DNA of 64,000 nucleotides from Nitrosomonas sp. (GTDB taxonomy: Bacteria; Pseudomonadota; Gammaproteobacteria; Burkholderiales; Nitrosomonadaceae): the NCBI RefSeq assembly GCF_019752095.1, contig NZ_JAIEMO010000025.1, positions 62,001-126,000 on the forward strand, read 5' to 3'. Positions within the stretch are counted from its first letter, which is position 1. Every line of letters begins with the position of its first letter. The position numbers and the translations under genes were made by a program. Under the pieces are notes generated by a model. It saw only the letters and a list, made by a program, of their open reading frames with translations, did not search any database and was not told where the DNA came from. Of this stretch, positions 1 to 9,092 are shown one piece after another.

Positions 1-1
1 C

Positions 2-388
2 ACGCTTCTGGTCATAAATGACAGCAATTCTCTGGCAGGAATTATCACGGCAACCGATATTCTGGGTGAAAAGCCTATGCGTTTTATTCAAGAAAGAGGT
101 GTAAAACACAGCGAAATTCTGGTGATGGATATGATGACGCCATTGAATAAGTTGGAAGCCATTCCATTGGAAGAAGTAATGCACGCCAGAGTTGGCAATA
201 TAGTCGCAAGTTTGCGCGAGAGCGATCGCTTGCATGCGCTAGTAATCGACGATCCTACCATCGGGCTACCCAGGATATGCGGGATTTTCTCCTGGACGCA
301 AATTGAGAAACAGCTTGGTACAGTTATTCCACAGAATAATGTAGCGAAGAGTTTTGCGGAAATTGAATCATCATTAATTGCACATTAG
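2..388 (+). CDS. CBS-domain protein, 5' end outside window
   Basis: The reading frame is open from the first bases of the window, so the gene begins upstream. The visible part carries two CBS-like halves. The first ends in GIITATDIL, the beta-strand plus helix typical of a CBS motif. The second runs from a conserved MTP-like stretch (MMTPLNKL) to RICGIFSWTQIEKQL. CBS pairs bind adenosyl ligands and regulate an attached or partner protein; no other domain is visible here. The ATG at 77 lies inside the domain and is not the true start. A strong hairpin follows the stop codon. The ligand and the full architecture cannot be told from this fragment. Confidence 0.75.
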   Translation, partial: TLLVINDSNSLAGIITATDILGEKPMRFIQERGVKHSEILVMDMMTPLNKLEAIPLEEVMHARVGNIVASLRESDRLHALVIDDPTIGLPRICGIFSWTQIEKQLGTVIPQNNVAKSFAEIESSLIAH

Positions 389-391
389 AAA

Positions 392-434
392 AAAACAAGC
401 CAGCCAGTAAGTTTCGATTCTGCTGGTTTGTTTT
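392..434. terminator. Bidirectional intrinsic terminator
   Basis: An inverted repeat of about 13 bp (392-404 with 422-434, one G-T wobble) sits between two convergent genes. On the minus strand it is followed by a run of T residues (complement of the A run just before the left arm), a classical Rho-independent terminator for the exopolysaccharide operon. On the plus strand the T run lies within and after the right arm and can end the CBS gene. Confidence 0.75.
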
Positions 435-444
435 ACTAGGTGGA

Positions 445-1365
445 TCAAATATTCCAAGGTATATTTTTTGTTCTAATAAGCGTCTGTAGTGCCACAATAC
501 TCGGCAAGTAATATTGTTTTAAACGATCACGACTTTCATCGGAAATTTCGTTATATCCTTCTCTTGCTTGGTTAATTTTCTTATATAAGCTCACTATAAA
601 CTGCTTTAATTCAGGTCGTTGCCGCAGGAATCGTTCAGACTTCGCATTAAAGTAGACCGCGATCTTATGCAACCATTTTAACTTGCTTTCATAAGTAACA
701 TTAATTCGTCTAAAATCATATCCATTGAAATAGTCTGGAGAAATCTCTAAGAACTGACACAGTTCCCGCATGAAACCGTCAATATCCTGAGTCATATCTT
801 CAAAAAACATAATCTTGATCTGATTTTCCGGAAATAGCTGGTAATAGTATTTCAAGTAGTCAACATACCGACCAAAACTGATGATCTTTAAATACCATTC
901 TTTAATGCTCAATTCAGCGGGTGTTTCTTGACCAGAGTCATACGCAATACACTTATCAATATACTCCTCAAAGCTTAAATCAGGATCAAGATTCAGTTTT
1001 CCAACATGAAAATTGAATGAGGAGTATATCCGATCAATGGGATTTCGCAATATGAACAGAAGCTTGGTTTCCGGCACTAGTGCATGGATACGAGCTGCTA
1101 CTTCTGCACCACTACCCAGATATCCCGGTGAAGCTTCCATCAGAATCGGAATTTCAGGAGAGCAACGCTCAAAATAACTGGCATAATTAGTAGTATCTTT
1201 TTTGGGATCACCTGTATATAAATTACGAAAAAAATCTGTTTCCTTGACAGCTGAACCGCAAACTGATGGATGCGTACTTAGATACGTAAATATCGACGTT
1301 GTACCAGCCTTCTCTGTACCCGCGATAATAAAGTTAGCCAAATTAATACTAGAAATCGCTTTCAT
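445..1365 (-). CDS. PAPS-dependent sulfotransferase
   Basis: A 306-residue protein of the bacterial sulfotransferase family, which moves sulfate from PAPS to a carbohydrate or other hydroxyl/amine. The 5'-phosphosulfate loop is seen at residues 16-24 (GTEKAGTTS). The 3'-phosphate site is around residues 107-120 (RNPIDRIYSSF). The motif KETDFF after the first strand resembles the substrate-side segment of heparan N-sulfotransferase-like enzymes. It is the last gene of the minus-strand polysaccharide operon and ends at the bidirectional terminator. The neighbours (WecG-type transferase, glycosyltransferases, flippase) suggest that the acceptor is the exopolysaccharide or its lipid-linked unit; that is inference. 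Confidence 0.85.
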   Translation of the reverse strand: MKAISSINLANFIIAGTEKAGTTSIFTYLSTHPSVCGSAVKETDFFRNLYTGDPKKDTTNYASYFERCSPEIPILMEASPGYLGSGAEVAARIHALVPETKLLFILRNPIDRIYSSFNFHVGKLNLDPDLSFEEYIDKCIAYDSGQETPAELSIKEWYLKIISFGRYVDYLKYYYQLFPENQIKIMFFEDMTQDIDGFMRELCQFLEISPDYFNGYDFRRINVTYESKLKWLHKIAVYFNAKSERFLRQRPELKQFIVSLYKKINQAREGYNEISDESRDRLKQYYLPSIVALQTLIRTKNIPWNI

Positions 1366-1426
1366 AAATTTAAAATCAACATTATTTTCTCAAGAATATT
1401 CTTAATCAGATCGAATTCCATTCCTC

Positions 1427-2206
1427 TTACTTCATACCATCAAGCAGAACAGCTTCTTGTAGATTTTTCTGACCCTTTAAACGCCGCCATAATGTTCGAA
1501 TGATAAATACCGGATTGCCTACAATATATCGCATAAACATCCTTCTTGGTTCCATCATATACCGGAATAACCATTCCAGACCAAGACGACGCATCCACTG
1601 CGGCGCACGTGGCATCGTACCTGAATAAAAATCAAACAAAGCGCCCACACCAAGGACTACAGCCACATTAAGTTTGTTTACATGGCGTGCGATCCATAAC
1701 TCCTGAATAGGCACCCCCATCGCCACAAACAAAATTTCCGCTCCGCTACGATTGATAGCATCGATAATATCGTCTTCACTTTCTTGCTTAAAGTAGCCAT
1801 CATGAATCCAAGCAACATCTAATTTAGGAGATTGAATTTTCATATTTTCTGCGCAACGTTCTGCGATTCCTGGACGAGCGCCCAATAAAGCCAGTTTGAC
1901 ACCAGCTGCCGCAGCATCATGACAGATCACCGGAAACAAGTCGGTGCCATTGACATTGTCTTTTAGGGAGAAGCCGGCTAATCCGGCAGCGAAACGCATA
2001 CCACTGCCATCCGCAAATAGCGTTGCCCCATCTTGCAATACAGAGAGGTAGTCAATATCTACCGCAGCAATATTTATGCAGTGTGCATTGACGAAATATA
2101 TTATTCTACGCTGCACACCTGAACTAGCATCATTAACTATGTTTGCGCTGGCGTCAGCTAATGTCGTATCTTCTATTTTCAGTCCGAACAGAGGAATTTG
2201 ATTCAT
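1427..2206 (-). CDS. WecG/TagA/CpsF family glycosyltransferase
   Basis: A 259-residue GT26 enzyme that adds a sugar (often N-acetylmannosamine, its uronate or a hexose) to an undecaprenyl-linked acceptor at the inner membrane face. Seen in the sequence: the N-terminal FVNAHCIN segment, ADGSGM near residues 65-70, MGVPIQELW in the middle, and the C-terminal GVGALFDFYSG followed by RAPQWMRRLGLEWLFR and EPRRM, all typical of the family. It lies in the same transcriptional direction as the upstream glycosyltransferase, with a gap of about 46 bases. The donor sugar cannot be read from the sequence. Confidence 0.9.
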   Translation of the reverse strand: MNQIPLFGLKIEDTTLADASANIVNDASSGVQRRIIYFVNAHCINIAAVDIDYLSVLQDGATLFADGSGMRFAAGLAGFSLKDNVNGTDLFPVICHDAAAAGVKLALLGARPGIAERCAENMKIQSPKLDVAWIHDGYFKQESEDDIIDAINRSGAEILFVAMGVPIQELWIARHVNKLNVAVVLGVGALFDFYSGTMPRAPQWMRRLGLEWLFRYMMEPRRMFMRYIVGNPVFIIRTLWRRLKGQKNLQEAVLLDGMK

Positions 2207-2252
2207 GTGTTATCTTATTCCTTATGAATTGCAGTGTTTTGTACCCCATGCT

Positions 2253-3377
2253 TTAATGGTGTGCCGGATCCAAGATCAAATCATAAACACGCGCTACACC
2301 TTTAGCCATGCTGTAATCAGAAAAGCTGGCTGTCTGTAACTGATAAGCATCTTCTCGCATGGCACGCCAGTCATATTTATTATCTATTAACTCAGCTATA
2401 ACAGCGGCCAGTTGCTTTACATCACCAGCGGGCACTACCAAGCCGGATTTACCATGTTCTAATACTTCAGGAATACCTTCCACATCGGATGCTACTACCG
2501 GCACCCCTGTTGCCATTGCTTCTAGAATTACCATAGGCATACCTTCCCCAAAAAGACTCGGCAAAACAAGAATATCCATTTTAGTAAATTCGGCATTGAC
2601 ATTCTGAGCGAATCCAATCCAATCAATCATATCCCCTACTCCGAGTCTATCAGCCATCTCTTTAATAGTTTTCTCATATTCCACAGTCTCAAATGGACCT
2701 ACTGCCCGCAATCTTATAGGACGACCTGCCTGACGCAAGCTTGCTAACGCCTGTATTAGAACTTCCGTACCTTTGCGCGGCCGAAACAATGCCACGCTAC
2801 CAATTACCCATTCTGGTCCAGGCGCGTCTCGCACAGGCAGCGCATCAGGTGTGACTACTCCATTAGCGACCATCGCAATCCGTTTCTCTGGCCAACCTTG
2901 TTTTTTCAAATAAAATTCCAGGCTTTTCGATACGGGAATTAATCGCGAGACCCCCACCAGACTCAGTTGTTCTATCAATGAATTCATGCGATTACGCCAT
3001 ACACTTTCGGTATCTCGTGTCGTGGGGCTATGTACATGATGGACCAATGGCACGCCAGATAGCCACGCTGCTACGCGGCCAATCAGTGCAGCACGAGGAG
3101 TGTGTGTATGCAACAAGGAATAATTACCTTGCTTTACGATCTTTGCAACCTCCCACGCCGGCGCCAAGTCAAATTTCGATTTCATAAATGTTTCAAAGAT
3201 TGGTACAGTGGAATTCCGGCAAGCAGAAAATTTTCCCGGCTTTATGCACGCAAAGCCCATCTCATAACCATAATCCGGTAGACACATTGCCAAGATATCC
3301 TGCACTCGTTCAGCACCAGAGAAAAACTCGCCGTTGATGACATGCATAATCTTTGTATTCTCGTAGTTTTTAGACAT
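2253..3377 (-). CDS. Glycosyltransferase family 4
   Basis: A 374-residue GT-B fold retaining glycosyltransferase. The N-terminal acceptor domain begins with IMHVINGEFFSGAERV, a form of the GT4 glycine-rich loop followed by a GAERV motif. The C-terminal nucleotide-sugar domain includes GSVALFRPRKG and the E-x7-E signature in GEGMPMVILEAMATG, followed by GIPEV. It is probably cytoplasmic and membrane-associated, elongating the repeat unit of the exopolysaccharide. It sits between the flippase and the WecG-type transferase on the same strand. The sugar specificity is unknown. Confidence 0.88.
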   Translation of the reverse strand: MSKNYENTKIMHVINGEFFSGAERVQDILAMCLPDYGYEMGFACIKPGKFSACRNSTVPIFETFMKSKFDLAPAWEVAKIVKQGNYSLLHTHTPRAALIGRVAAWLSGVPLVHHVHSPTTRDTESVWRNRMNSLIEQLSLVGVSRLIPVSKSLEFYLKKQGWPEKRIAMVANGVVTPDALPVRDAPGPEWVIGSVALFRPRKGTEVLIQALASLRQAGRPIRLRAVGPFETVEYEKTIKEMADRLGVGDMIDWIGFAQNVNAEFTKMDILVLPSLFGEGMPMVILEAMATGVPVVASDVEGIPEVLEHGKSGLVVPAGDVKQLAAVIAELIDNKYDWRAMREDAYQLQTASFSDYSMAKGVARVYDLILDPAHH

Positions 3378-3410
3378 ATCCGAAGCAATTAAAAGGATTA
3401 GAGAAAATGA

Positions 3411-4940
3411 TCAATTGTTATATGTTTTCGAAGTAAAATGCAAAAATAACCGAGCACGGCGACGTAATCCTCGGCTAAGTAACGCCATATCTAATTGGTT
3501 TAATGGTTTTACCAACATTAAGCCAGGTACATAAGCCACTAAAACAAATGTAAGCGCCCACCACACTCCCAATTTATCTTCAATAACCCAACCGATAGCA
3601 GCCAGAAATATAGCAATGCTAAGACCGCGTATAGTACCAAACCAGTCAAATTGGATGCGACCAGCTTGATAATTTAACCAAAGTAAAGTCAGACTATTCA
3701 TTAGCCACGCACCTAGCACGATTCCGCATACCACGCCCATCAATCCCCAACTTGAGCCAATTATTACCGCCACTGGTGTTACTGCAGACAATATGCTGAG
3801 ATTTTTTAATTGGCGCGTATACGGAAAAATCTGCATAATCATAACAACCAATTGACCTTGACTTGTTGCTCCCAAACCAAGCAACATAATCACCATAATC
3901 ATGCCAGCATCCATGAAACGTCCACTACTTGCCAAAGCGATTAGTTCATTGCCAGCAACACTTAATGCTGCCATGCAAATAGCAATTATTAAAAAATTAC
4001 TCTTCCACAATAAGGCCATTCCTTGCTTAACCACGTCAACCTCTCCCGCTACATAGCGAGATATCAGCATAGGTCGAATAATGTTTGCCAATAACTTGGC
4101 AGGAAGATAGCGCCCGGCAATTAGCAACAATTGCTGCAAAAAAGCAAACATCCCAGCGATCTCAAGCCCTAAGGTTCTGGCTACAAGAATACGTAGCGCA
4201 CCAGGGTTAGCAACAGCCCGAAGAAGATTAACACCTGCCATGTGCCATGCAAAATCAAATATCTCACGCGCACTTACATGGAAATCCCCAGTACTTTGTA
4301 TGTTGCGTAGTTTTCGTACTAAGAGAAATTCGGCTAATATCAAACAAACCAGTGAAACGATTAAATCCATCCACAGCAACTGTTCGAGCGACAAATTCTC
4401 ATTAAATACTAGGATTGCAACACCGGCCAAACGTCCAATTGACATTAATGAATGAATCAATTGAGCCCATCTTTGCTCTAAAAGGGATTCCAACATTTCA
4501 GTGGCATAGCGAAAACCAATGACGGTAATGATCAACCCCACCGCCACCAAAGTTGCATCTTGCTGAGGCACACTAAAACCTAGCCATGCAGAAATATCTG
4601 GCCAGAAAGCAGTTATTAGCGCGGCCCAAATTACCATGATGGCAAAACGAATTAAAGTCATCCAACGCACAAACCATTTTAATGCACTGGGTGCTCCTCG
4701 TAATGCTAATTCTGGCAAAAATCGTCGCACTGCCTCAAGCATGCCTAAAGAGCTTAGCGGCGCCATCATTTCCACCATGCCCCACAAAACCATGTACGCC
4801 CCGTAATCAACAGGGGATAATAAGCGAACCAACCAGATTATAAAAATGAAAGAGGCAATGGCTTGCGCAGTTCGCCCTAGTAGATAATGCAGTATAGCTT
4901 GACGAAAACGGTTACCGGAATAAAGACCGGAACTATTCAT
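3411..4940 (-). CDS. Wzx-type polysaccharide flippase
   Basis: A 509-residue, highly hydrophobic protein with roughly 12-14 predicted membrane helices. It fits the polysaccharide biosynthesis/O-antigen flippase (PST/MOP) family. The N-terminus holds a short basic stretch, then LVRLLSPVDYGAYMVLWGMVE, matching the conserved first helices (xLsPxdyG) of Wzx proteins. Members flip undecaprenyl-linked oligosaccharide units across the inner membrane. Its start overlaps the stop of the preceding glycosyltransferase gene by 4 bases, which points to translational coupling. With the Wzy-like protein at 10941-12446 it supports a Wzx/Wzy route. Confidence 0.85.
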   Translation of the reverse strand: MNSSGLYSGNRFRQAILHYLLGRTAQAIASFIFIIWLVRLLSPVDYGAYMVLWGMVEMMAPLSSLGMLEAVRRFLPELALRGAPSALKWFVRWMTLIRFAIMVIWAALITAFWPDISAWLGFSVPQQDATLVAVGLIITVIGFRYATEMLESLLEQRWAQLIHSLMSIGRLAGVAILVFNENLSLEQLLWMDLIVSLVCLILAEFLLVRKLRNIQSTGDFHVSAREIFDFAWHMAGVNLLRAVANPGALRILVARTLGLEIAGMFAFLQQLLLIAGRYLPAKLLANIIRPMLISRYVAGEVDVVKQGMALLWKSNFLIIAICMAALSVAGNELIALASSGRFMDAGMIMVIMLLGLGATSQGQLVVMIMQIFPYTRQLKNLSILSAVTPVAVIIGSSWGLMGVVCGIVLGAWLMNSLTLLWLNYQAGRIQFDWFGTIRGLSIAIFLAAIGWVIEDKLGVWWALTFVLVAYVPGLMLVKPLNQLDMALLSRGLRRRARLFLHFTSKTYNN

Positions 4941-6151
4941 GCTGTCGATCCAAGCAATTTCTTGTATTGTGACTCTACTAAATCGGCAATAACATTATAT
5001 GTACGATACTCTCGCACCCAATCTGGTCCTTTTGATGCCAGCATCCGCGCACGTTCAGGGTCATCCAGCAACTTACAAACCTCATCGACAAAGGACTGCT
5101 CACCCCACTGTACACAACTACCAATTCCACTTGACTCCATCACTTGACATTGCTCAGGATGCTCATTAGCAACTATGCATTTAGCCATGGCCATATATTC
5201 GATAAGCTTTGTGGGCGAAGTGGAAAGTAACACAGGAACAGGATAGAAAGGCGAAAAGCAGATATCAGCTTGTGCAACCAGTTCCCAGGCTTTCTCCATA
5301 GGCATAAAACCAGTCACTGTTACAGCTTCTGACAATTTCAGTCGAGATACCTCCCTCTCTACTGCTTGACGATCGCTTGGCAACTGACCGTCGCCCACAT
5401 ATAGCAAACGGGCGTCAGGATAACGCAAACGTACTCGCTGCAGCACACGCACTAGCATCTCTGATTGACGCAGCTGCATAATGATTCCGAGGTGCAATAA
5501 CAAGGGTGAATGCACATTTGGGGCTTTAGCATCTTCCGCTTTACCTACTTGATCGGCGCGAATACCCATAGGAACGGCAGTCATCTTGGCAGGAGAAACA
5601 CCCTCTTGTGCAACATCATCTTTCATTCTATCGCTTTGCACAAAAATATGATCTGCCGATGGCAGGATTACCTTATAAAGTAAATTACGGATAATCTGCC
5701 CTTTGAGCCAAACAAGTCGATGATGTGGCACAAGCTTGTTATGGGCTTGATACAATTTAGATTCGGCGAACGGATAAGACATCCAGTAAATAAAGTGAGC
5801 ACCCGTCAAACGGGCCGCCAACCAAGCAATCAAGCTAGCAAAAAACTTATCGCGCACTTGAATTACATCATACCGATTCTTGAAGGCGAGGAACAAAATC
5901 ATTAAATCACCCTGCATACCCAGCAAGTTGTTCAGTATCCGGCCGAACAATCCCTGCCGTTTGCTCCGCGGAGTGAGATAGACAGTATTTCCCAACCAAT
6001 CTGTAGGTGATGACAGATTGAGTGCATCTGCCCCTCTTTGCATCAGCCAATCAATTTGATGCCCGCGGCTTGGCATCTGTTTAGCGAACAATTCCACCAC
6101 ATCTGCACGGAATGGAGGAAAGCGATCCTCTACAATGTAAAGCATCTTCAT
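4937..6151 (-). CDS. Glycosyltransferase, GT4-like
   Basis: A 404-residue GT-B type glycosyltransferase. The N-terminus MLYIVEDRFPPFRADVVELF resembles the acceptor domain of GT4 enzymes with an arginine-rich first loop. The C-terminal domain has LLHLGIIMQLRQSEM, LLYVGDGQ and LSTSPTKLIEYMAMAKCIVAN, the donor-binding region with the conserved PTKLIEYMA helix. A second ATG two codons inside (at 6145) would serve equally well. It is the first gene of a five-gene block (transferase, flippase, transferase, WecG-like, sulfotransferase) preceded by 524 bases without a gene, so the block probably has its own promoter. Confidence 0.85.
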   Translation of the reverse strand: MKMLYIVEDRFPPFRADVVELFAKQMPSRGHQIDWLMQRGADALNLSSPTDWLGNTVYLTPRSKRQGLFGRILNNLLGMQGDLMILFLAFKNRYDVIQVRDKFFASLIAWLAARLTGAHFIYWMSYPFAESKLYQAHNKLVPHHRLVWLKGQIIRNLLYKVILPSADHIFVQSDRMKDDVAQEGVSPAKMTAVPMGIRADQVGKAEDAKAPNVHSPLLLHLGIIMQLRQSEMLVRVLQRVRLRYPDARLLYVGDGQLPSDRQAVEREVSRLKLSEAVTVTGFMPMEKAWELVAQADICFSPFYPVPVLLSTSPTKLIEYMAMAKCIVANEHPEQCQVMESSGIGSCVQWGEQSFVDEVCKLLDDPERARMLASKGPDWVREYRTYNVIADLVESQYKKLLGSTA

Positions 6152-6675
6152 AACATCTTTTCGATTAACAGATTACAAGAATTCAGCATACTAATTTCCA
6201 ATCCTTAATTCTTCATTTTTATTCTATAAGCAAAGAATTACCATGCTTTTCCGATTAATCAATTTACCGAGTACGCAAGTTTTCTGACTTAATTTATTGC
6301 TCAAAATCCACTCTTCACTAGACTTATTAAAACATTAGAGCATTCGGCCAAATATATTTGAATTTAAATAAATTCTATACGCCAGATTAAGTTGATACAC
6401 ACAATGCCAATGGTATAAAATATTCAATCATATCAATACAGTAACTTCAGATTACCATATTACACCAACCTACTATTCTTCTAAATGAAAGTCTGAGGCA
6501 GAAAAGTCAGGTATTTGTTAGCTTACTTCGATCTAATTTTACACAAATAACCTAGTTACACTAATTCTCAACAACCAAATTAATTTTCTAACTCAGTTTG
6601 AACAGAACCACTAATTCATGTATAGGCACAAATAATACTCTTTGGGAAACACAAAATAAATATCTTGCCAAACAG
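6152..6675. other. Gene-free AT-rich spacer in the EPS locus
   Basis: This is 524 bases of strongly AT-rich sequence with no credible reading frame on either strand. It separates the glycosyltransferase block (445-6151) from the upstream sulfotransferase gene. It presumably holds the promoter of the downstream block and the end of the upstream transcript, but I see no clear sigma54-type element or strong terminator. Confidence 0.5.
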
Positions 6676-7551
6676 CTATATTGCTTGATTTCTAGGCGCT
6701 TTAACTTTTAACCAGGACGATAGATCTAGTTGCAAAATATCTTGTACACGTAAAATATCGTCCTGATAATATCTCAGCCATTGTTGTTGCACATCCACCG
6801 CTAATACTTCTGCAGGCGCAAGATTCTTATCTCTAATTCGTGCAAGATGGTTTCTAATAAAAGGGGGAGTATATCGACGTAACCCAGGTATACGCTTCAA
6901 TGCACTCAAACCATCATGTAACCATGGGAACTTAGGAGTGCCACCGGGATTGAATCTATATTCAGTATTTACCTGAAAAGTTGAGTCGACGCCGATAAAA
7001 TCAAACAACTCAGACATCAATGTTTGTGGGTCATCGATAAGATCATCAAATAACACAAATTTAAGTTGATCATGACTAAACATCTGCTGATAGCTTTGAA
7101 TTGCATCGGCATACATGCTAGCTTTTACCCAAAAAGCATCTTCAGTAAAAGCTTCTGAAGGTGATTTTGTTTCCTTCCCTGAACGAAGTCGCATTAGATA
7201 ATGCGAATAAGCTCGCCCAATCGGATTTCGTAAACACGCAATCATTTTAATAGTCGGTACTACTTCTTTCATTCTTTGCAAAGCAATAGAGCTGTATAAA
7301 TAATAAGGAGATACTTCTCCTTTAATTTGATCAACCCGAGCATCTTCAAAAAGTGACTCATATCCGGCAAGATTGGATACCATAAACTGCTGGCGATTCA
7401 TTTCAGAATGTGCTTTATTATTTGGATCAAAAGCAAAAAAATTGGGTTCTTTTACTTTTGTCATAAAAACATTAGGGTGCTGGCCAAAGTAATGATGCAA
7501 TGAAGTTGATCCCGCTTTAAATGCGCCAATTACTACAAAGTCAGGTAACAT
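6676..7551 (-). CDS. PAPS-dependent sulfotransferase
   Basis: A sulfotransferase of 291 residues from the ATG at 7551; a GTG five codons upstream (7566) is the alternative. The 5'-phosphosulfate loop is GAFKAGSTSL close to the N-terminus. The 3'-phosphate motif is CLRNPIGRAYSHYL. KVKEPNFFAFD and GEVSPYYLY match heparan-sulfate N-sulfotransferase-like bacterial enzymes. The family transfers sulfate from PAPS to sugar hydroxyls or amines. The gene lies alone between two spacers but in the direction of the polysaccharide locus. It is one of four sulfotransferase genes in 10 kb, so the polymer may be sulfated at more than one position. Confidence 0.86.
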   Translation of the reverse strand: MLPDFVVIGAFKAGSTSLHHYFGQHPNVFMTKVKEPNFFAFDPNNKAHSEMNRQQFMVSNLAGYESLFEDARVDQIKGEVSPYYLYSSIALQRMKEVVPTIKMIACLRNPIGRAYSHYLMRLRSGKETKSPSEAFTEDAFWVKASMYADAIQSYQQMFSHDQLKFVLFDDLIDDPQTLMSELFDFIGVDSTFQVNTEYRFNPGGTPKFPWLHDGLSALKRIPGLRRYTPPFIRNHLARIRDKNLAPAEVLAVDVQQQWLRYYQDDILRVQDILQLDLSSWLKVKAPRNQAI

Positions 7552-7643
7552 ATTAATAACTCTCACCTAGTTAATTTATAAGTTATGTCAAAGAATTATT
7601 CTAATCAGAGTACTCCGCTATAGACAATAAAACTGTCCTATTT

Positions 7644-8834
7644 TTAATCAACACAAGAAGTATAGACCTTGGGGCAAATCGAGTTCAAACCACCAAAAGG
7701 GTCTCTCGCTATATCAGGCCCATTTAGTAGTTCAAGCACCTTGGAATAGTATTTCGGATTGCGTGTCCAGAAAATATAATTGGATTTCAGATTATCTCGT
7801 GCGAAAGCAAATATTTCTGGAACAGTTGGCACACTACCTGCACCATCATTACGAGTATTCATATAATTTTTGTGCATCACCTGAGGAGCTAAGGGTATGA
7901 TTCCTGAAAGTTCGGGATAAAAATGATAAATACCTCTTGGTGCATTTCGCACAGCATTACGATTCAACCCCGGCTCATCTTTAAAAACATCCGGGCCACT
8001 TAATGCCGTTCCCATTTCTTTTAGTCTCCTCACAAATGACTCTAGGATTGGGTGGGGGTAATTCACTTCCTGGATCGTCATAGTATTCGGAAAATAAGCT
8101 CGCATTTTCTGGTGAACGCTAAGCAAATTTTCATAGAATTTGGACAGCTGATGAGCGGGCTGGGAAACGATCGGTTCTCCATACGCAGTTTCTATCATGC
8201 CGATACCCTCAAAGTATGGATGAGAATTGTAACGCTCCCCCATCACCCTAAATAATTCAACCAAACGATCATGCACCTGCGAATTCCATAATGCAATATT
8301 GTATCCTCTTGGTGCCGTGCTGCCGTGGCTACTATAAGCAAACTCACCACCCTCATATTCACTTGTCTTCAAGTAATCTGGCACAAGCTTCCCTGTTGGC
8401 TTCCCTATTGGAACAAATGACTTTGTTTGCACCTGAATGACAAGACGTTTTCCTATTGCAGCAAGTTCAGCAAGTCGCTGATCAATCGATGTGAAGTCAT
8501 ACACATCTTTTGCTGTTTCAAGTTCTGCCCAGAAATAGCGAATTTGTATCCCACGCAATGCTGGCGTTGCTTTGAGCTCCTTATATACTTGAGTCATATA
8601 TTTCGGGTCATTTTTACCTAGACCTAAAATTGTATAGTAATGTCCTGGATGCCATTTCACTGGATTAGCTATTGTGCTATGACTAAATAAGAAAGCGCTT
8701 ATGGTGAAAAACAATACAAGTCCGGCGGAATGCTGCTTTTGTCTAACCGCAATTAGAAAGCTAGGTTTTATTAATGTGATTATGACACTCATAGCTTTCA
8801 TAAGTATTTTAAAGTTTTTATATACAGATCTCAT
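7644..8834 (-). CDS. Secreted glycoside hydrolase-like protein
   Basis: A 396-residue protein with a long basic N-terminus and then a hydrophobic stretch ending in HSTIANP, compatible with a Sec signal peptide. ATG codons at residues 12 and 15 may be the true start. The rest looks like a TIM-barrel sugar hydrolase: LRGIQIRYFWAELE, then YDFTSIDQRLAELAAIGKRLVIQV, reads like the opening strands of GH5/GH42-type barrels, and GIGMIETAYGEP offers a conserved-looking acidic residue at a strand end. I cannot assign a family. Its position inside the polysaccharide locus suggests a periplasmic enzyme that trims or releases the polymer, but an inactive sugar-binding role is equally possible. Confidence 0.55.
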   Translation of the reverse strand: MRSVYKNFKILMKAMSVIITLIKPSFLIAVRQKQHSAGLVLFFTISAFLFSHSTIANPVKWHPGHYYTILGLGKNDPKYMTQVYKELKATPALRGIQIRYFWAELETAKDVYDFTSIDQRLAELAAIGKRLVIQVQTKSFVPIGKPTGKLVPDYLKTSEYEGGEFAYSSHGSTAPRGYNIALWNSQVHDRLVELFRVMGERYNSHPYFEGIGMIETAYGEPIVSQPAHQLSKFYENLLSVHQKMRAYFPNTMTIQEVNYPHPILESFVRRLKEMGTALSGPDVFKDEPGLNRNAVRNAPRGIYHFYPELSGIIPLAPQVMHKNYMNTRNDGAGSVPTVPEIFAFARDNLKSNYIFWTRNPKYYSKVLELLNGPDIARDPFGGLNSICPKVYTSCVD

Positions 8835-9092
8835 CTCAATTTAATTAAAAGTTGAACCAATTTAGCGACGTTACTCTACCGTGGAGTGCGAATAACAATT
8901 TGTGAGGAGGTATACAACAAGAACTAATTGATACGCTAACATATTTTCTCAGCAACATTCATAATAGTAACGTTGCCATGGCAGCTGCTAATTTAACCAG
9001 AATCTTTTGATCTCGATAAATTATTTAGCATAAAACCAGCTTATCCGTTAAAAAACCCCTCCAATGAATAATATAGTTGATCCTTATCTTGA

